From contig JBPOHD010000003.1 of the NCBI GenBank assembly GCA_052035955.1, positions 109,343-173,342 of the forward strand: a stretch of DNA of 64,000 bases, given 5' to 3'. Below are positions 27,057-34,843 of the stretch, in pieces. This stretch comes from JAEUNJ01 sp052035955. GTDB taxonomy: Bacteria; Pseudomonadota; Gammaproteobacteria; Burkholderiales; Rhodocyclaceae. Position 1 is the first letter of the stretch. Each line of letters begins with the position of its first letter. A program made the position numbers and the translations under genes. The notes under the pieces are model-generated. The model saw only the letters and a program-made list of their open reading frames with translations. It did not search any database and was not told the origin of the DNA.

Positions 27057-28549
27057 CCTTCGAGGCTGCCGGCGATGAAACGGCCGCGGCCGTCGCGGCC
27101 GGCCTGGTCGATCACATTGCCCTCGGCGTCTTCCAGGGTCACTTCCAGGGGCATCTGCCCGAGGGCGTGGGTGGCGCAGGACAGGCAGGGATCGAAGGCG
27201 CGGATGGCGACCTCGATGTGGTTGAGCAGGCCCTCCGTCACTTCGCGCCCATCCAGGTACTGGCGCGCCACCTGGCGGATGGATTCGTTCATGGCCTGGT
27301 TGTTGTGGGTGGTGGAGACGATGAGGTTGGCGCGGATCACCTGGTCGTCCTCGTTCACCCGGTAGTGGTGGATCAGGGTGCCGCGCGGCGCCTCGATGAC
27401 GCCGACGCCGCGTTCCTGGCGTTCGCCGGTGGCCATCAGCTCCTTGCCCATGATGTCGTCGTCGTGGAGCAGGTCCTTGATCGCCTCGGCGGCGTGCAGC
27501 ATCTCGATCATGCGTGCCCAGTGGTAGCCCAGGGTGGCACCGGCGGCGCTGCCGCCGTCGTAGGCGAGGAACTCGGTGCGCTCCCTGTCGGCGAAGGGCG
27601 TCGGGATGAAGTCGCAATTGGAGACCCGCACCAGGGGGCCCACCCGGTACCAGCCGTCCTCGGGCCCCTGGTTCTTGAAGAAGGGGAACTTCATGTAGGA
27701 CCAGGGCTTCACGGCTTCGCCGATGATCTCCCAGTAGCGGCCGTAGTCGAAATGGTCGAACAGGATCTTGCCGTCCATGTCGCGGGCGCGCAGGCCGCCG
27801 TGGTAGAGGTCCATGGCTCCGTCGGCGCGCACCAGGCCCATGCCCTGGGCCCTGAAGCGGCCGAAGGCGTTGTACTCGGCCAGGTTCTTTTCGAACAGGT
27901 CGCGGATCAGGTGCACGGCCGTGCGGCTCCAGGCGATCATCTGGTAGATGTCCTTGAGCAGCAGGTCGCGCTCCTCGACGGTGAGCGACTTGTTCACGCC
28001 GCCCGGCACGGAACCGGTGCCATGGACCCGCTTGCCGGCGGTCAGGCGGATGACCTCCTGGCCGTACTTGCGCAGGAAGACGCCCTTCTTGGCCGTCTCG
28101 GCGTCGGCGGCGATGACGCCGACGATGTTGCGTTTGGCCATGTCCGAGCCGAAGCCGAACAGCAGGTCCGGCGACGAGAGATGGAAGAAGTGCAGGGCGT
28201 GGGACTGCAGGATCTGGCCGTAGTGCATGAGGCGGCGGATCTTCTCCGCCGTCGGCGTCAGGGTGACGCCGAGGATCATGTCCAGGGCCTTGGAAGCCGC
28301 CAGATGGTGGGACACCGGGCAGATGCCGCACAGGCGCTGCACCATGACCGGGACCTCCCAATAGGGACGGCCCTGGATGAAGCGCTCGAAGCCGCGGAAC
28401 TCGACGATGTGCAGGCGCACCTGATGCACCTTGTTGTCGGCGTCCAGCAGCAGGGTGACCTTGCCGTGGCCCTCGACCCGCGACACGGGATCGATGGCAA
28501 CGCGCCTCAGTTGTTCGGGGTGGGTGGCGGTTTCGAGTTGGAAGCTCAT
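27053..28549 (-). CDS. hoxH: group 3d bidirectional [NiFe]-hydrogenase large subunit HoxH
   Basis: The 498-aa catalytic subunit interconverts H2 with protons and electrons for NAD(H). L1 is QRLCGICPVSHHLA and L2 is AFDPCLSCATH, followed by a long 37-residue tail starting ALGQMPLEV that HoxW should remove. The ATG at 28549 (MSFQLETATHPEQL) has AAGGAA upstream; an alternative ATG seven codons earlier (28570) is less well placed. It is separated from hoxY by a 149-base gap containing a large inverted repeat. Confidence 0.95.
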   Translation of the reverse strand: MSFQLETATHPEQLRRVAIDPVSRVEGHGKVTLLLDADNKVHQVRLHIVEFRGFERFIQGRPYWEVPVMVQRLCGICPVSHHLAASKALDMILGVTLTPTAEKIRRLMHYGQILQSHALHFFHLSSPDLLFGFGSDMAKRNIVGVIAADAETAKKGVFLRKYGQEVIRLTAGKRVHGTGSVPGGVNKSLTVEERDLLLKDIYQMIAWSRTAVHLIRDLFEKNLAEYNAFGRFRAQGMGLVRADGAMDLYHGGLRARDMDGKILFDHFDYGRYWEIIGEAVKPWSYMKFPFFKNQGPEDGWYRVGPLVRVSNCDFIPTPFADRERTEFLAYDGGSAAGATLGYHWARMIEMLHAAEAIKDLLHDDDIMGKELMATGERQERGVGVIEAPRGTLIHHYRVNEDDQVIRANLIVSTTHNNQAMNESIRQVARQYLDGREVTEGLLNHIEVAIRAFDPCLSCATHALGQMPLEVTLEDAEGNVIDQAGRDGRGRFIAGSLEG

Positions 28550-28572
28550 GGCGGTGGATTCCTTCTTCATTT

Positions 28573-28684
28573 ACCACAGAGGACGCAGAGGACGCAGAGA
28601 TCGCCGAGGGGGAAGGGCGAACCGATGAACGGAGCGCCTTCGGGTTCGCATGTTTATCTCCGTGTTCTCTGCGTCCTCCGTGGT
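28573..28684. repeat. imperfect 29-bp inverted repeat between hoxY and hoxH
   Basis: Left arm 28573-28601 and right arm 28656-28684 are complementary at 25 of 29 positions with a 54-base loop. The arms have a 9-base internal period (GAGGACGCA repeated), starting ACCACAGAGGACGCAGAGG. All four mismatches are T/C exchanges. The element sits inside the hox operon and its RNA can fold between the two cistrons. The type resembles dispersed ACCACAGAGGACACAGAG-like repeats known in other genomes. Confidence 0.85.
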
Positions 28685-28698
28685 GAAACGCATTTCCT

Positions 28699-29256
28699 TC
28701 AATCGTAATGCAGCAGACCGTGGCCCATCACCGGCGTGCGGCCGGCGATCAGGTCGGTGAGGAACTTCCAGATGGCATCGGCCGGCGGCGGGCAGCCCGG
28801 CAGGAAGTAGTCCACCTTCACGACTTCGTGGATGGGGTGCACCTTGTCCAGCGGCAGGGGAAGCTCCGGATCGTTGGGTATGCCGCCGCCGGGCGAGAGG
28901 CCCGGCTCCGTGTGGTAGACCTCCTCGAGGATGTCGCGCAGGTCCAGGTGGTTGCGCTGGGCGGGCAGGCCGCCATTGACGGCGCAGGCGCCCATGGCGA
29001 CGAGGATCTTGCAGTTGCGGCGGAACTCGCGCAGCACGTGCACGTTCTCCGCATTGCAGACGCCGCCTTCGATGATGCCCAGGTCGCAGGGCCCGCAGGT
29101 CTTGATGTCGGTGATCGGCGAGCGGTCGAACTCGACCAGTTCGAGCAGTTGCAGGATGCGCTCGTCGATGTCGAGGAAGGACATGTGGCAGCCGAAGCAG
29201 CCGGCCAGGGAGGTGGTGGCGACCCTCAGCTTGCGGCGGGTGACTTTGGCGTCCAT
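28699..29256 (-). CDS. hoxY: group 3d hydrogenase small subunit HoxY
   Basis: The 185-aa cytoplasmic small subunit carries one proximal 4Fe-4S cluster. Cysteines are in SLAGCFGCHMSFLD, GGVCNAENV, GACAVNGG and FLPGCPPPAD. It lacks a Tat signal, as expected for Hox enzymes. It begins one base after the hoxU stop. Confidence 0.95.
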   Translation of the reverse strand: MDAKVTRRKLRVATTSLAGCFGCHMSFLDIDERILQLLELVEFDRSPITDIKTCGPCDLGIIEGGVCNAENVHVLREFRRNCKILVAMGACAVNGGLPAQRNHLDLRDILEEVYHTEPGLSPGGGIPNDPELPLPLDKVHPIHEVVKVDYFLPGCPPPADAIWKFLTDLIAGRTPVMGHGLLHYD

Positions 29257-29257
29257 G

Positions 29258-29992
29258 TCAGCTTTCCTCCTTGCGCGCCGCCGGCTTCACGGGCTTGTAG
29301 CGTTCGGCCTGGGCGCTGATCGGCGTCGCGTCGAAGGGGCGCTTGCCGATGGGCACGGCGAATCCCTTGCGCTTGGGCAGGATCACGCCCACGGGGCAGA
29401 CCTGGGCGGCCTTGTCGGCCAGGCTGAAGTCGGTGTCGGCCAGGCGGCCCGATTCCGCATTGACGATCAGGTGCTTCTTCAGGCCGCGGCCGGAGAGGGC
29501 GAAGACGCTCTTGCCGTCCACCTCGCCGCTGGCGCGGATGCAGAGTTCGCACAGGATGCAGCGGTTGAAGTCGAGCAGCACCTCGGGATGGGAGGCGTCC
29601 ACCGGGCGGTCCGGGAAGAAGTGGTTGAAGTGGGGCGTCATGACCCCGAGGGCATAGCCCAGGGCCTGCAGCTTGCAGTGGCCGCTCTTCTCGCAGGAGG
29701 GGCAGAAGTGGTTGCCTTCCACCAGCAGCATCTGCACCAGGGCGCGGCGCTTGTCGCGGATCTCCGCCGTGTTGCTTTCCACCTCCATGCCGGCGGTGGC
29801 GGGCAGGGTGCAGGAGGTGGCCGGCCGGCCGTTGATCTTCACCGTGCACAGCTTGCAGCTGCCGTGGGGGCGGAATTCCGGGTGGTAGCAGAGGTGGGGA
29901 ATGAAGAACCCCGCCGTCAATGCCGCCTGCATCACGGTCTGTCCCGGCTCGAAGGGAACCTCCTGGCCGTCGAGAAGGAAAGTATTGCTCAT
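29258..29992 (-). CDS. hoxU: hydrogenase diaphorase subunit HoxU
   Basis: The 244-aa protein relays electrons between HoxFU diaphorase and HoxHY. It has an N-terminal 2Fe-2S domain (CYHPEFRPHGSCKLCTVK), a His/Cys-ligated cluster region (HFCPSCEKSGHCKLQALG) and a further 4Fe-4S site (CILCELCIRA; AAQVCPVGVIL). The ATG at 29992 overlaps the hoxF stop as ATGA. Confidence 0.95.
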   Translation of the reverse strand: MSNTFLLDGQEVPFEPGQTVMQAALTAGFFIPHLCYHPEFRPHGSCKLCTVKINGRPATSCTLPATAGMEVESNTAEIRDKRRALVQMLLVEGNHFCPSCEKSGHCKLQALGYALGVMTPHFNHFFPDRPVDASHPEVLLDFNRCILCELCIRASGEVDGKSVFALSGRGLKKHLIVNAESGRLADTDFSLADKAAQVCPVGVILPKRKGFAVPIGKRPFDATPISAQAERYKPVKPAARKEES

Positions 29993-31851
29993 TCGGCATT
30001 CTCCAGGTGGGCGCCGGAATCGTCGCGGCCGGTCATCTGCCGGGCCTGGGCGAGGGCGCCGTCCAGGTCGAAGGACGGCTCGAACTCCAGGGAGGCGAGG
30101 CGGCGCTCGTAGGCCGGGCGGAATTTCTCCAGCGTGTCCAGCAGCGGGTTGGGCGCGGTGTGGCCGAGGCCGCAGTGGCTGGCCATCTGCAGCAGGCGCG
30201 ACAGGGAGAAGATCTCGTTGATGTCGGCCTGGGTGCCATGGCCTTCGCCGATCTTGTCCATCAGGTTGCGCAGCAGCGAGGTGCCGACCCGGCAGGGGGT
30301 GCAGAAGCCGCAGGATTCGTGGGCGAAGAAGTGGGCGTAGTTGCGCGCCACCTCGAACATGTCCCGGTCCCGGTTGAAGACGGTGAAGGCGCCGGCCGTC
30401 GGGATGTCCTCGAAGGCGATGCGGCGGTCGAAGTCGTTGTCCGGAACCGTGATGCCGGAGGGCCCGGACACCTGCACCGCCTGGGTATCGACGGCGCCGG
30501 CCTCCTCGAGCACCTGGCGCAGGGTGACGCCGAAGGGAAACTCGTACACCCCCGGCCGGGCCACGTCGCCGGAGACCGAGAGCAGCTTGGTGCCCGCCGA
30601 CTTGGCGGTGCCGATGGCCCGGTACCAGTCGCCTCCCTTGGCGACGATGAGGGCCGCCGCGGCAAAGGTCTCGACGTTGTTGACCACCGTCGGCTTGCCG
30701 AGGAAACCATGGGTGACGGGGAAGGGCGGACGGTTGCGCGGCACGCCCCGCTTGCCTTCCAGGGACTCGATGAGGGCCGATTCCTCGCCGCAGATGTAGG
30801 CCCCCGCGCCGACGCAGACCTCGATGTCGAAGGAGAACCCCGGCCGGCCTAGGATGCGGTTGCCGAGCAGGTTCATGTCCCTGCGCCGCTCCAGCACCTC
30901 GTTCAGGGGCTCCAGCATGTAGCGGTATTCGCCGCGCAGGTACAGGAAGCCCTTGCGGGCGCCGATGGCATAGCCGGCGACGGTCATGCCTTCGAAGACC
31001 AGGTCCGCCTGGCGGGTCAGCAGCACCCTGTCCTTGAAGGTGCCGGGTTCGCCCTCGTCGGCGTTGCAGACCACGTAGCGCATGTCGCCGGGAGCGTGGG
31101 AGCAGGCGTCCCACTTGATGCCGGTGGTGAAGCCGGCGCCGCCGCGGCCGCGCAGGTTGGACTTCTTGATCTCCTCGAGGACGGCCGACGGGCCCTGGGT
31201 GTGCGCATCGACGCCCTCCCGCCAGGAACGGGCATTGGAGGCCTTTTCCTGGTCCTCCTCCGGCTCATGGGCGCGGGCCGCCCGCAGGGCGTCGCCCGGC
31301 TTCAGGCCGCTGTTGAGCAGGATGTCGGCGCGGCGGATGTTGTCCTCGATCCGGAACCATTCCATGGGCCAGTCGGCCACGGGCACCTGTTCCCGGATCA
31401 GGCCCGCCATCTGCTCCACCCGCTCCTCGGTCATCCGGGTGATGGCCCGATAGTTGGCCAGCAGGGCCGGACCCTGGTCGCACATGCCGGTGCAGGAGGT
31501 GTAATCGACGCTGACCAGGCCGTCCTCGGAAAGGCGCCCCGGCTCCAGCCAGAGCTTGCGGCAGAGGGACTGCATCAGGTCGCTGTTGCCCAGCATGCGA
31601 TCGGTGATGTTGTCGCTCCAGAGGATGCGGTAGCGGCCGCGCGGCTCGGTGTGGAAGAAGCTGTAGAAGCCGGCGACGCCCTCGACGCGGGCCCGCGGCA
31701 GCCCGACGCCCCTGGCGACGGTGGTCAGGGTCTCCGGGGAAAGCCAGCCCAGGGCTTCCTGGGTCTCCCGGAGGATCTGCATCAACCGGGTGCCGTCGCT
31801 GCCGTGGCGGTCCAGAATCTCGGCGATGATCTTGGGGTTCGCGTTGTCCAT
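29989..31851 (-). CDS. hoxF: hydrogenase NADH-diaphorase subunit HoxF
   Basis: The 620-aa flavoprotein oxidises NADH or reduces NAD+. Its N-terminal ~150 residues resemble NuoE/HoxE with a 2Fe-2S site (DYTSCTGMCDQGPALLAN), so no separate hoxE is needed. The NuoF-like remainder has the NAD/FMN loops (LRGRGGAGFTTGIKW; CNADEGEPGTFKDR; GAGAYICGEESALI) and a 4Fe-4S motif (ESCGFCTPCRVGTSLL). The ATG at 31851 has ACAGGAG upstream and is preferred to a TTG at 31869. Confidence 0.95.
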   Translation of the reverse strand: MDNANPKIIAEILDRHGSDGTRLMQILRETQEALGWLSPETLTTVARGVGLPRARVEGVAGFYSFFHTEPRGRYRILWSDNITDRMLGNSDLMQSLCRKLWLEPGRLSEDGLVSVDYTSCTGMCDQGPALLANYRAITRMTEERVEQMAGLIREQVPVADWPMEWFRIEDNIRRADILLNSGLKPGDALRAARAHEPEEDQEKASNARSWREGVDAHTQGPSAVLEEIKKSNLRGRGGAGFTTGIKWDACSHAPGDMRYVVCNADEGEPGTFKDRVLLTRQADLVFEGMTVAGYAIGARKGFLYLRGEYRYMLEPLNEVLERRRDMNLLGNRILGRPGFSFDIEVCVGAGAYICGEESALIESLEGKRGVPRNRPPFPVTHGFLGKPTVVNNVETFAAAALIVAKGGDWYRAIGTAKSAGTKLLSVSGDVARPGVYEFPFGVTLRQVLEEAGAVDTQAVQVSGPSGITVPDNDFDRRIAFEDIPTAGAFTVFNRDRDMFEVARNYAHFFAHESCGFCTPCRVGTSLLRNLMDKIGEGHGTQADINEIFSLSRLLQMASHCGLGHTAPNPLLDTLEKFRPAYERRLASLEFEPSFDLDGALAQARQMTGRDDSGAHLENAE

Positions 31852-31863
31852 CCCGGGCTCCTG

Positions 31864-31921
31864 TTGCAATGCACTGCAAGAGGATAGACGAGTTCTATGG
31901 CCGCTTGTTGACCGTAGTCAG
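31864..31921 (-). promoter_or_regulatory. hox promoter with FNR-like box and TGC-N3-GCAA palindrome
   Basis: On the minus strand, CTGAC-TACG-GTCAA (31921-31908) resembles an FNR/Anr box. A -10 candidate TATCCT (31886-31881) lies so that the box is centred near -41. TTGCAGTGCATTGCAA (31879-31864), a near-palindrome with TGC-N3-GCAA on both strands, overlaps the predicted start site. A ribosome-binding AGGAG follows before hoxF. Confidence 0.5.
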
Positions 31922-32059
31922 GAAGCGGTCGAATCGCCGGCGGCGCCAGCCATCTCGCGGGTGCAGCGAAGGAATCGGCGGGTTCGACGGCCGGGGCGCC
32001 CCCGCCCGGGGTGCCTTTGGGCAGAATGTCGCCATGAGCGAACGCGAGGCGGGGCACCG

Positions 32060-32941
32060 GTGCGCATCCTGAGCTGGAACATCCAGTGGGGCAGGGGTGT
32101 GGACGGCCGGGTGGACCTGGAACGGACCGCATCCGTCATCGCCGGTTTCGATGCCGACGCGATCTGCCTCCAGGAGGTGGCCCGCCACCATCCGCGCCTG
32201 CCCGGCATGGCGGGGCAGCCGGAGGACCAGGTGCGCTGGCTGCGCGACCGCTTTCCCGGCTTCGAGGCGCTCTACGCCGCCGGCAGCGACCTCACCGACG
32301 GCGCCGGCGGCAGGCGCCGCTTCGGCCAGATGATCCTGTCCCGCCGCCCGGTGCTGCAGGTCTTCCGCCACCTCCTGCCCTGGCCGGCCGAGGACGGCGT
32401 GCCGAGCATGCAGCGGGTTGCCCTGGAGGCCGTGCTCGCTGCGCCCACCTTGCCGGGGCGCGCCCTGCGGGTCGTCACCACCCATCTGGAGTACTACTCG
32501 GCGGTCCAGCGGCGGGCCCAGGTGGAGGCGTTGCGCCGACTCCATGCCGAGGGCTGGCACCAGGCCCGCAGCCGGCGCGACGGGGAGGGGGCGGACCCGC
32601 CGTTCGCCGTCCTGCCGCGCGGCGAGGGGGCGATCTTCTGCGGCGACTTCAACCATCCGGCAGGCGCCATCGAACACGGGCTGATGCAGGCGCCCTTCGC
32701 AGGCGCCGATGCCGGCGTGCCGCCCCTGCTCGATGCCTGGAGCATCGCCCATCCCGGCGTACCCCACGCGTCGACCGCCGCCCTGACGCCGGTGGACTGG
32801 CTGGACGCGCCGGCCTGCTTCGACTTCTTTTTTGTCGGCGCCGACCTGGCGGCGCGGATCCGCGACGTCCGGGTGGACGCCGCCTGCCGCGCCTCGGACC
32901 ACCAGCCGGTGCTCCTCGAGATGGAGCTTCCGGTGCCATGA
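32060..32941 (+). CDS. endonuclease/exonuclease/phosphatase-family protein
   Basis: The 293-aa cytoplasmic protein has the EEP metal-dependent phosphoesterase fold: ILSWNIQWGRG at the N-terminus, CLQEVARHHPRLPG (metal-binding Glu), VVTTHLEYYS, FCGDFNHPAGAIEHG (catalytic Asp/Asn) and RASDHQPVLLEME (catalytic His) at the end. The GTG at 32060 starts directly at the fold. It is divergent from hoxF and its stop overlaps the hupK start (ATGA). The substrate could be nucleic acid, a phospholipid or a nucleotide cofactor. Confidence 0.85.
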   Translation: MRILSWNIQWGRGVDGRVDLERTASVIAGFDADAICLQEVARHHPRLPGMAGQPEDQVRWLRDRFPGFEALYAAGSDLTDGAGGRRRFGQMILSRRPVLQVFRHLLPWPAEDGVPSMQRVALEAVLAAPTLPGRALRVVTTHLEYYSAVQRRAQVEALRRLHAEGWHQARSRRDGEGADPPFAVLPRGEGAIFCGDFNHPAGAIEHGLMQAPFAGADAGVPPLLDAWSIAHPGVPHASTAALTPVDWLDAPACFDFFFVGADLAARIRDVRVDAACRASDHQPVLLEMELPVP

Positions 32942-33963
32942 TCCTGGATGCGGGGCGCGTGCACGTGTCGGTCGGCTGCGAGGACGGGCGGGTGGCCGAC
33001 GTCCGGGTCAGCAGTGACAGGCCGGCCGCGGCGCGGGTCTTCGTCGGGCAGGGGGCCGATCGGGTGGTGGCCGTCCTTCCCCTGCTCTTTTCTCTCTGCG
33101 GGCGGGCCCAGGGGGCCGCCGCGGCCGCCGCCATCGCCGCCGCCCGCGGCACGCCGCCGCCGCCGGCCCTGGAGGGGGAGGTCCTGCGCGAGGCCATGGC
33201 CGAGCACCTGTGGCGGCTGCTCATGGACGAGCAGGATGCCGAAGCCCGATCCGCCTGCCTCCTGGGACGCCAGCGCCTGGCCGACCGGCCGGCCTTCGCG
33301 GCCTGGCTGGCCGGGGTCGCCGGTCTGCCGCCGGAGGAGATACCCGGCCTCGCCGAACCGCGAAGGGCCGAGCAATGGCAACAGGGGGACTGCCTCCTGG
33401 CCCGCCGGTCCCGTCGCCTGCGCGACACCCCCGAGCTGCGCGATGCGGTGCCCCTGCTGCCGCCGATGGCCGGGCCCCAGACCCTGGATCTGAGCCCCCT
33501 GCTCGACCAGCGCTTCGCGCGCCTGCCGGAATGGCACGGCCGACCGGCCCAGACCGGACCGGCGGCGCGGCACCGGCGGTTCGCCGAGGCGGACTGGACG
33601 GGGCGGACTTTCCTGGCCCGCTGGATCGTGCGCCTGCTGGAACTGGCGGATTACGCGGCCGGCCGGACGGTCGGGGACGGCCGACCGGGCCGCGTCGCCG
33701 CGGTCGCCGTGGCGCCCGGGCGGGGCAGGGCGACGGTGGAGACCGCCCGCGGGCTGCTGATGCACGAGGTGGCCCTGCGGGACGATGCGGTGGCCGACTA
33801 CGTCATCGTGGCGCCGACCGAATGGAATTTCCATCCAGAGGGGGCGCTGAAATCCTGGCTCCTGGGCCATGCGGCGGGCGATGCGGCGGAATTGCGCGCC
33901 TTCGTCGGCGACGCCGTTGCCGCCCTCGATCCCTGCGTCGAATGGGACTTGCTGATCGCATGA
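32938..33963 (+). CDS. hupK: HupK/HoxV-like hydrogenase maturation scaffold
   Basis: The 341-aa protein is a degenerate relative of the hydrogenase large subunit. The C-terminal segment (VIVAPTEWNFHPEGALKSWL, then LDPCVEWDLLIA) follows the catalytic subunit pattern, but the second Cys of the L2 motif is lost and the L1 equivalent reads SLCGRAQG. Such HupK/HoxV proteins are thought to scaffold Fe(CN)2CO cofactor assembly for membrane-bound hydrogenases. It is coupled to the EEP gene and lies upstream of hupD and the group 1e operon. Confidence 0.8.
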   Translation: MILDAGRVHVSVGCEDGRVADVRVSSDRPAAARVFVGQGADRVVAVLPLLFSLCGRAQGAAAAAAIAAARGTPPPPALEGEVLREAMAEHLWRLLMDEQDAEARSACLLGRQRLADRPAFAAWLAGVAGLPPEEIPGLAEPRRAEQWQQGDCLLARRSRRLRDTPELRDAVPLLPPMAGPQTLDLSPLLDQRFARLPEWHGRPAQTGPAARHRRFAEADWTGRTFLARWIVRLLELADYAAGRTVGDGRPGRVAAVAVAPGRGRATVETARGLLMHEVALRDDAVADYVIVAPTEWNFHPEGALKSWLLGHAAGDAAELRAFVGDAVAALDPCVEWDLLIA

Positions 33964-34075
33964 GACGCCCCGCACGGCCGCCCGCGGGGGCGCAGCCAAG
34001 GACTCGGTGCCGTACAGCGGCAATCCGGCGCCACCCCCTCCCGGGAGGAGGGCGGGGGGAGGGGGGCTGCGTGAA
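33961..34075. repeat. intergenic palindromic element, copy A
   Basis: This ~110-bp element starts at the hupK TGA (TGAGACGCCCCGC) and contains two hairpins: a GCCCCGC...GCGGGGGCGC arm pair near the left end and CCCCCTCCCGGGAGGAGGG (about 34033-34051) with a G-rich tail. It ends at GTG (34071). Copies B (55590) and C (60950) share layout, length and junction type. An inverted partial copy appears at 34131-34156 (CTTCCCCCTGTCTCCCTCCC). Confidence 0.75.
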
Positions 34076-34235
34076 CATCCTTGCCCCAAGGCCGGGGTCG
34101 CCAGGCCCGGGGCGGGAGCCGAGGTGGCGGGGCCTTCCCCCTGTCTCCCTCCCGGGCCACGCAGCCGGGGGCTGCCGGAACCGGTCCGCGGTGCCAGACC
34201 GACGCTCGGCCGAGGTGGCAGGAAAGGCGGCATGA
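34071..34235 (+). CDS. doubtful 54-codon ORF coupled to hupD
   Basis: A GTG directly at the end of repeat copy A opens a frame of 54 codons (VNILAPRPGSPGPGREPRWR...) whose TGA overlaps the hupD ATG. In the other two copies of the repeat, the codon at this position starts a real gene. The sequence is Pro/Gly/Arg-rich and partly made of an inverted repeat fragment, so it is probably not a protein. Confidence 0.2.
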   Translation: MNILAPRPGSPGPGREPRWRGLPPVSLPGHAAGGCRNRSAVPDRRSAEVAGKAA

Positions 34236-34708
34236 GGATACTGGTGCTGGGCATCGGCAACAGCCTGCTGGGCGACGAGGGGGCGGGCATCGCCGCCCTG
34301 CGCCGGCTGGAAACGCGCGAGGGTCCCGCCGACGACCTCCGCTTCGAGGATGGCGGGACCCTGGGATTCACCCTGGCGGGAATGGTGGCCGAGTGCGACG
34401 CCCTGCTGGTCTTCGATGCCGCCAACCTGGCGTCGGCGCCCGGCACGGTGGCGGCCTTCGAGGGCCCCCGGATGGATGCCTTCCTCGGCGCCCGCCGGGC
34501 CTGGAGCGTCCATGCGGCCGGGCTGGCGGACCTGATGGCGGTGGCCATGCTGGAAGGCCACTGGCCGGCCTGCCGGGCCCTGGTCGGCGTACAGCCCGAG
34601 GCGGTGGCCTGGTCCGAGGCCCTGAGCCCGGCCGTGGAGGCTGCCATCGGCACCATGGCGGACCGGGCCACGGACATCCTCGTCCGCTGGCGCCGAGGCC
34701 AGGCCTGA
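34232..34708 (+). CDS. hupD: hydrogenase maturation protease HupD/HoxM type
   Basis: The 158-aa endopeptidase has LVLGIGNSLLGDEGAGIAAL with the first nickel-binding acid, VFDAANLASAPG with the second and SVHAAGLADLMAVA with the His. It probably clips the tail of HynL, encoded 3.5 kb downstream, since the other two hydrogenases have their own proteases. A purine-rich site (AGGAAAGG) precedes the ATG. Confidence 0.92.
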   Translation: MRILVLGIGNSLLGDEGAGIAALRRLETREGPADDLRFEDGGTLGFTLAGMVAECDALLVFDAANLASAPGTVAAFEGPRMDAFLGARRAWSVHAAGLADLMAVAMLEGHWPACRALVGVQPEAVAWSEALSPAVEAAIGTMADRATDILVRWRRGQA

Positions 34709-34739
34709 GGTGTCGATGGTCATCGAGGAAATTGATGCC

Positions 34740-34756
34740 TGGATAAGGATTATCCA
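34740..34756. promoter_or_regulatory. palindrome upstream of hynS
   Basis: TGGATAA-GGA-TTATCCA is a perfect 7-bp inverted repeat with a 3-base centre, located 14 bases upstream of the FNR-like box. It may be an operator or a small terminator after hupD; no T tract follows. Confidence 0.4.
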
Positions 34757-34769
34757 TAGTTCGCGGCCT

Positions 34770-34811
34770 TTGACACCGGTCAACCACCGTCCGTCCTGCC
34801 CCCTCAATACT
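34770..34811 (+). promoter_or_regulatory. hyn promoter with FNR/Anr-like box
   Basis: TTGAC-ACCG-GTCAA (34770-34783) is a perfect inverted repeat with FNR-type spacing. AATACT (34806-34811) is a -10 candidate placing the box at -41.5, the class II activator position. The ATG of hynS is at 34844 with GGAGGA upstream. Expression in low oxygen is inferred. Confidence 0.55.
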
Positions 34812-34843
34812 GCGCCGGTTCCGCCCAACCGGAGGACCAGAAC

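Noticed and set aside
26825..28708. 627-codon plus-strand frame opposite hoxH and hoxW
   Set aside because: Antisense to genes with clear active-site motifs; it has no domain of its own.
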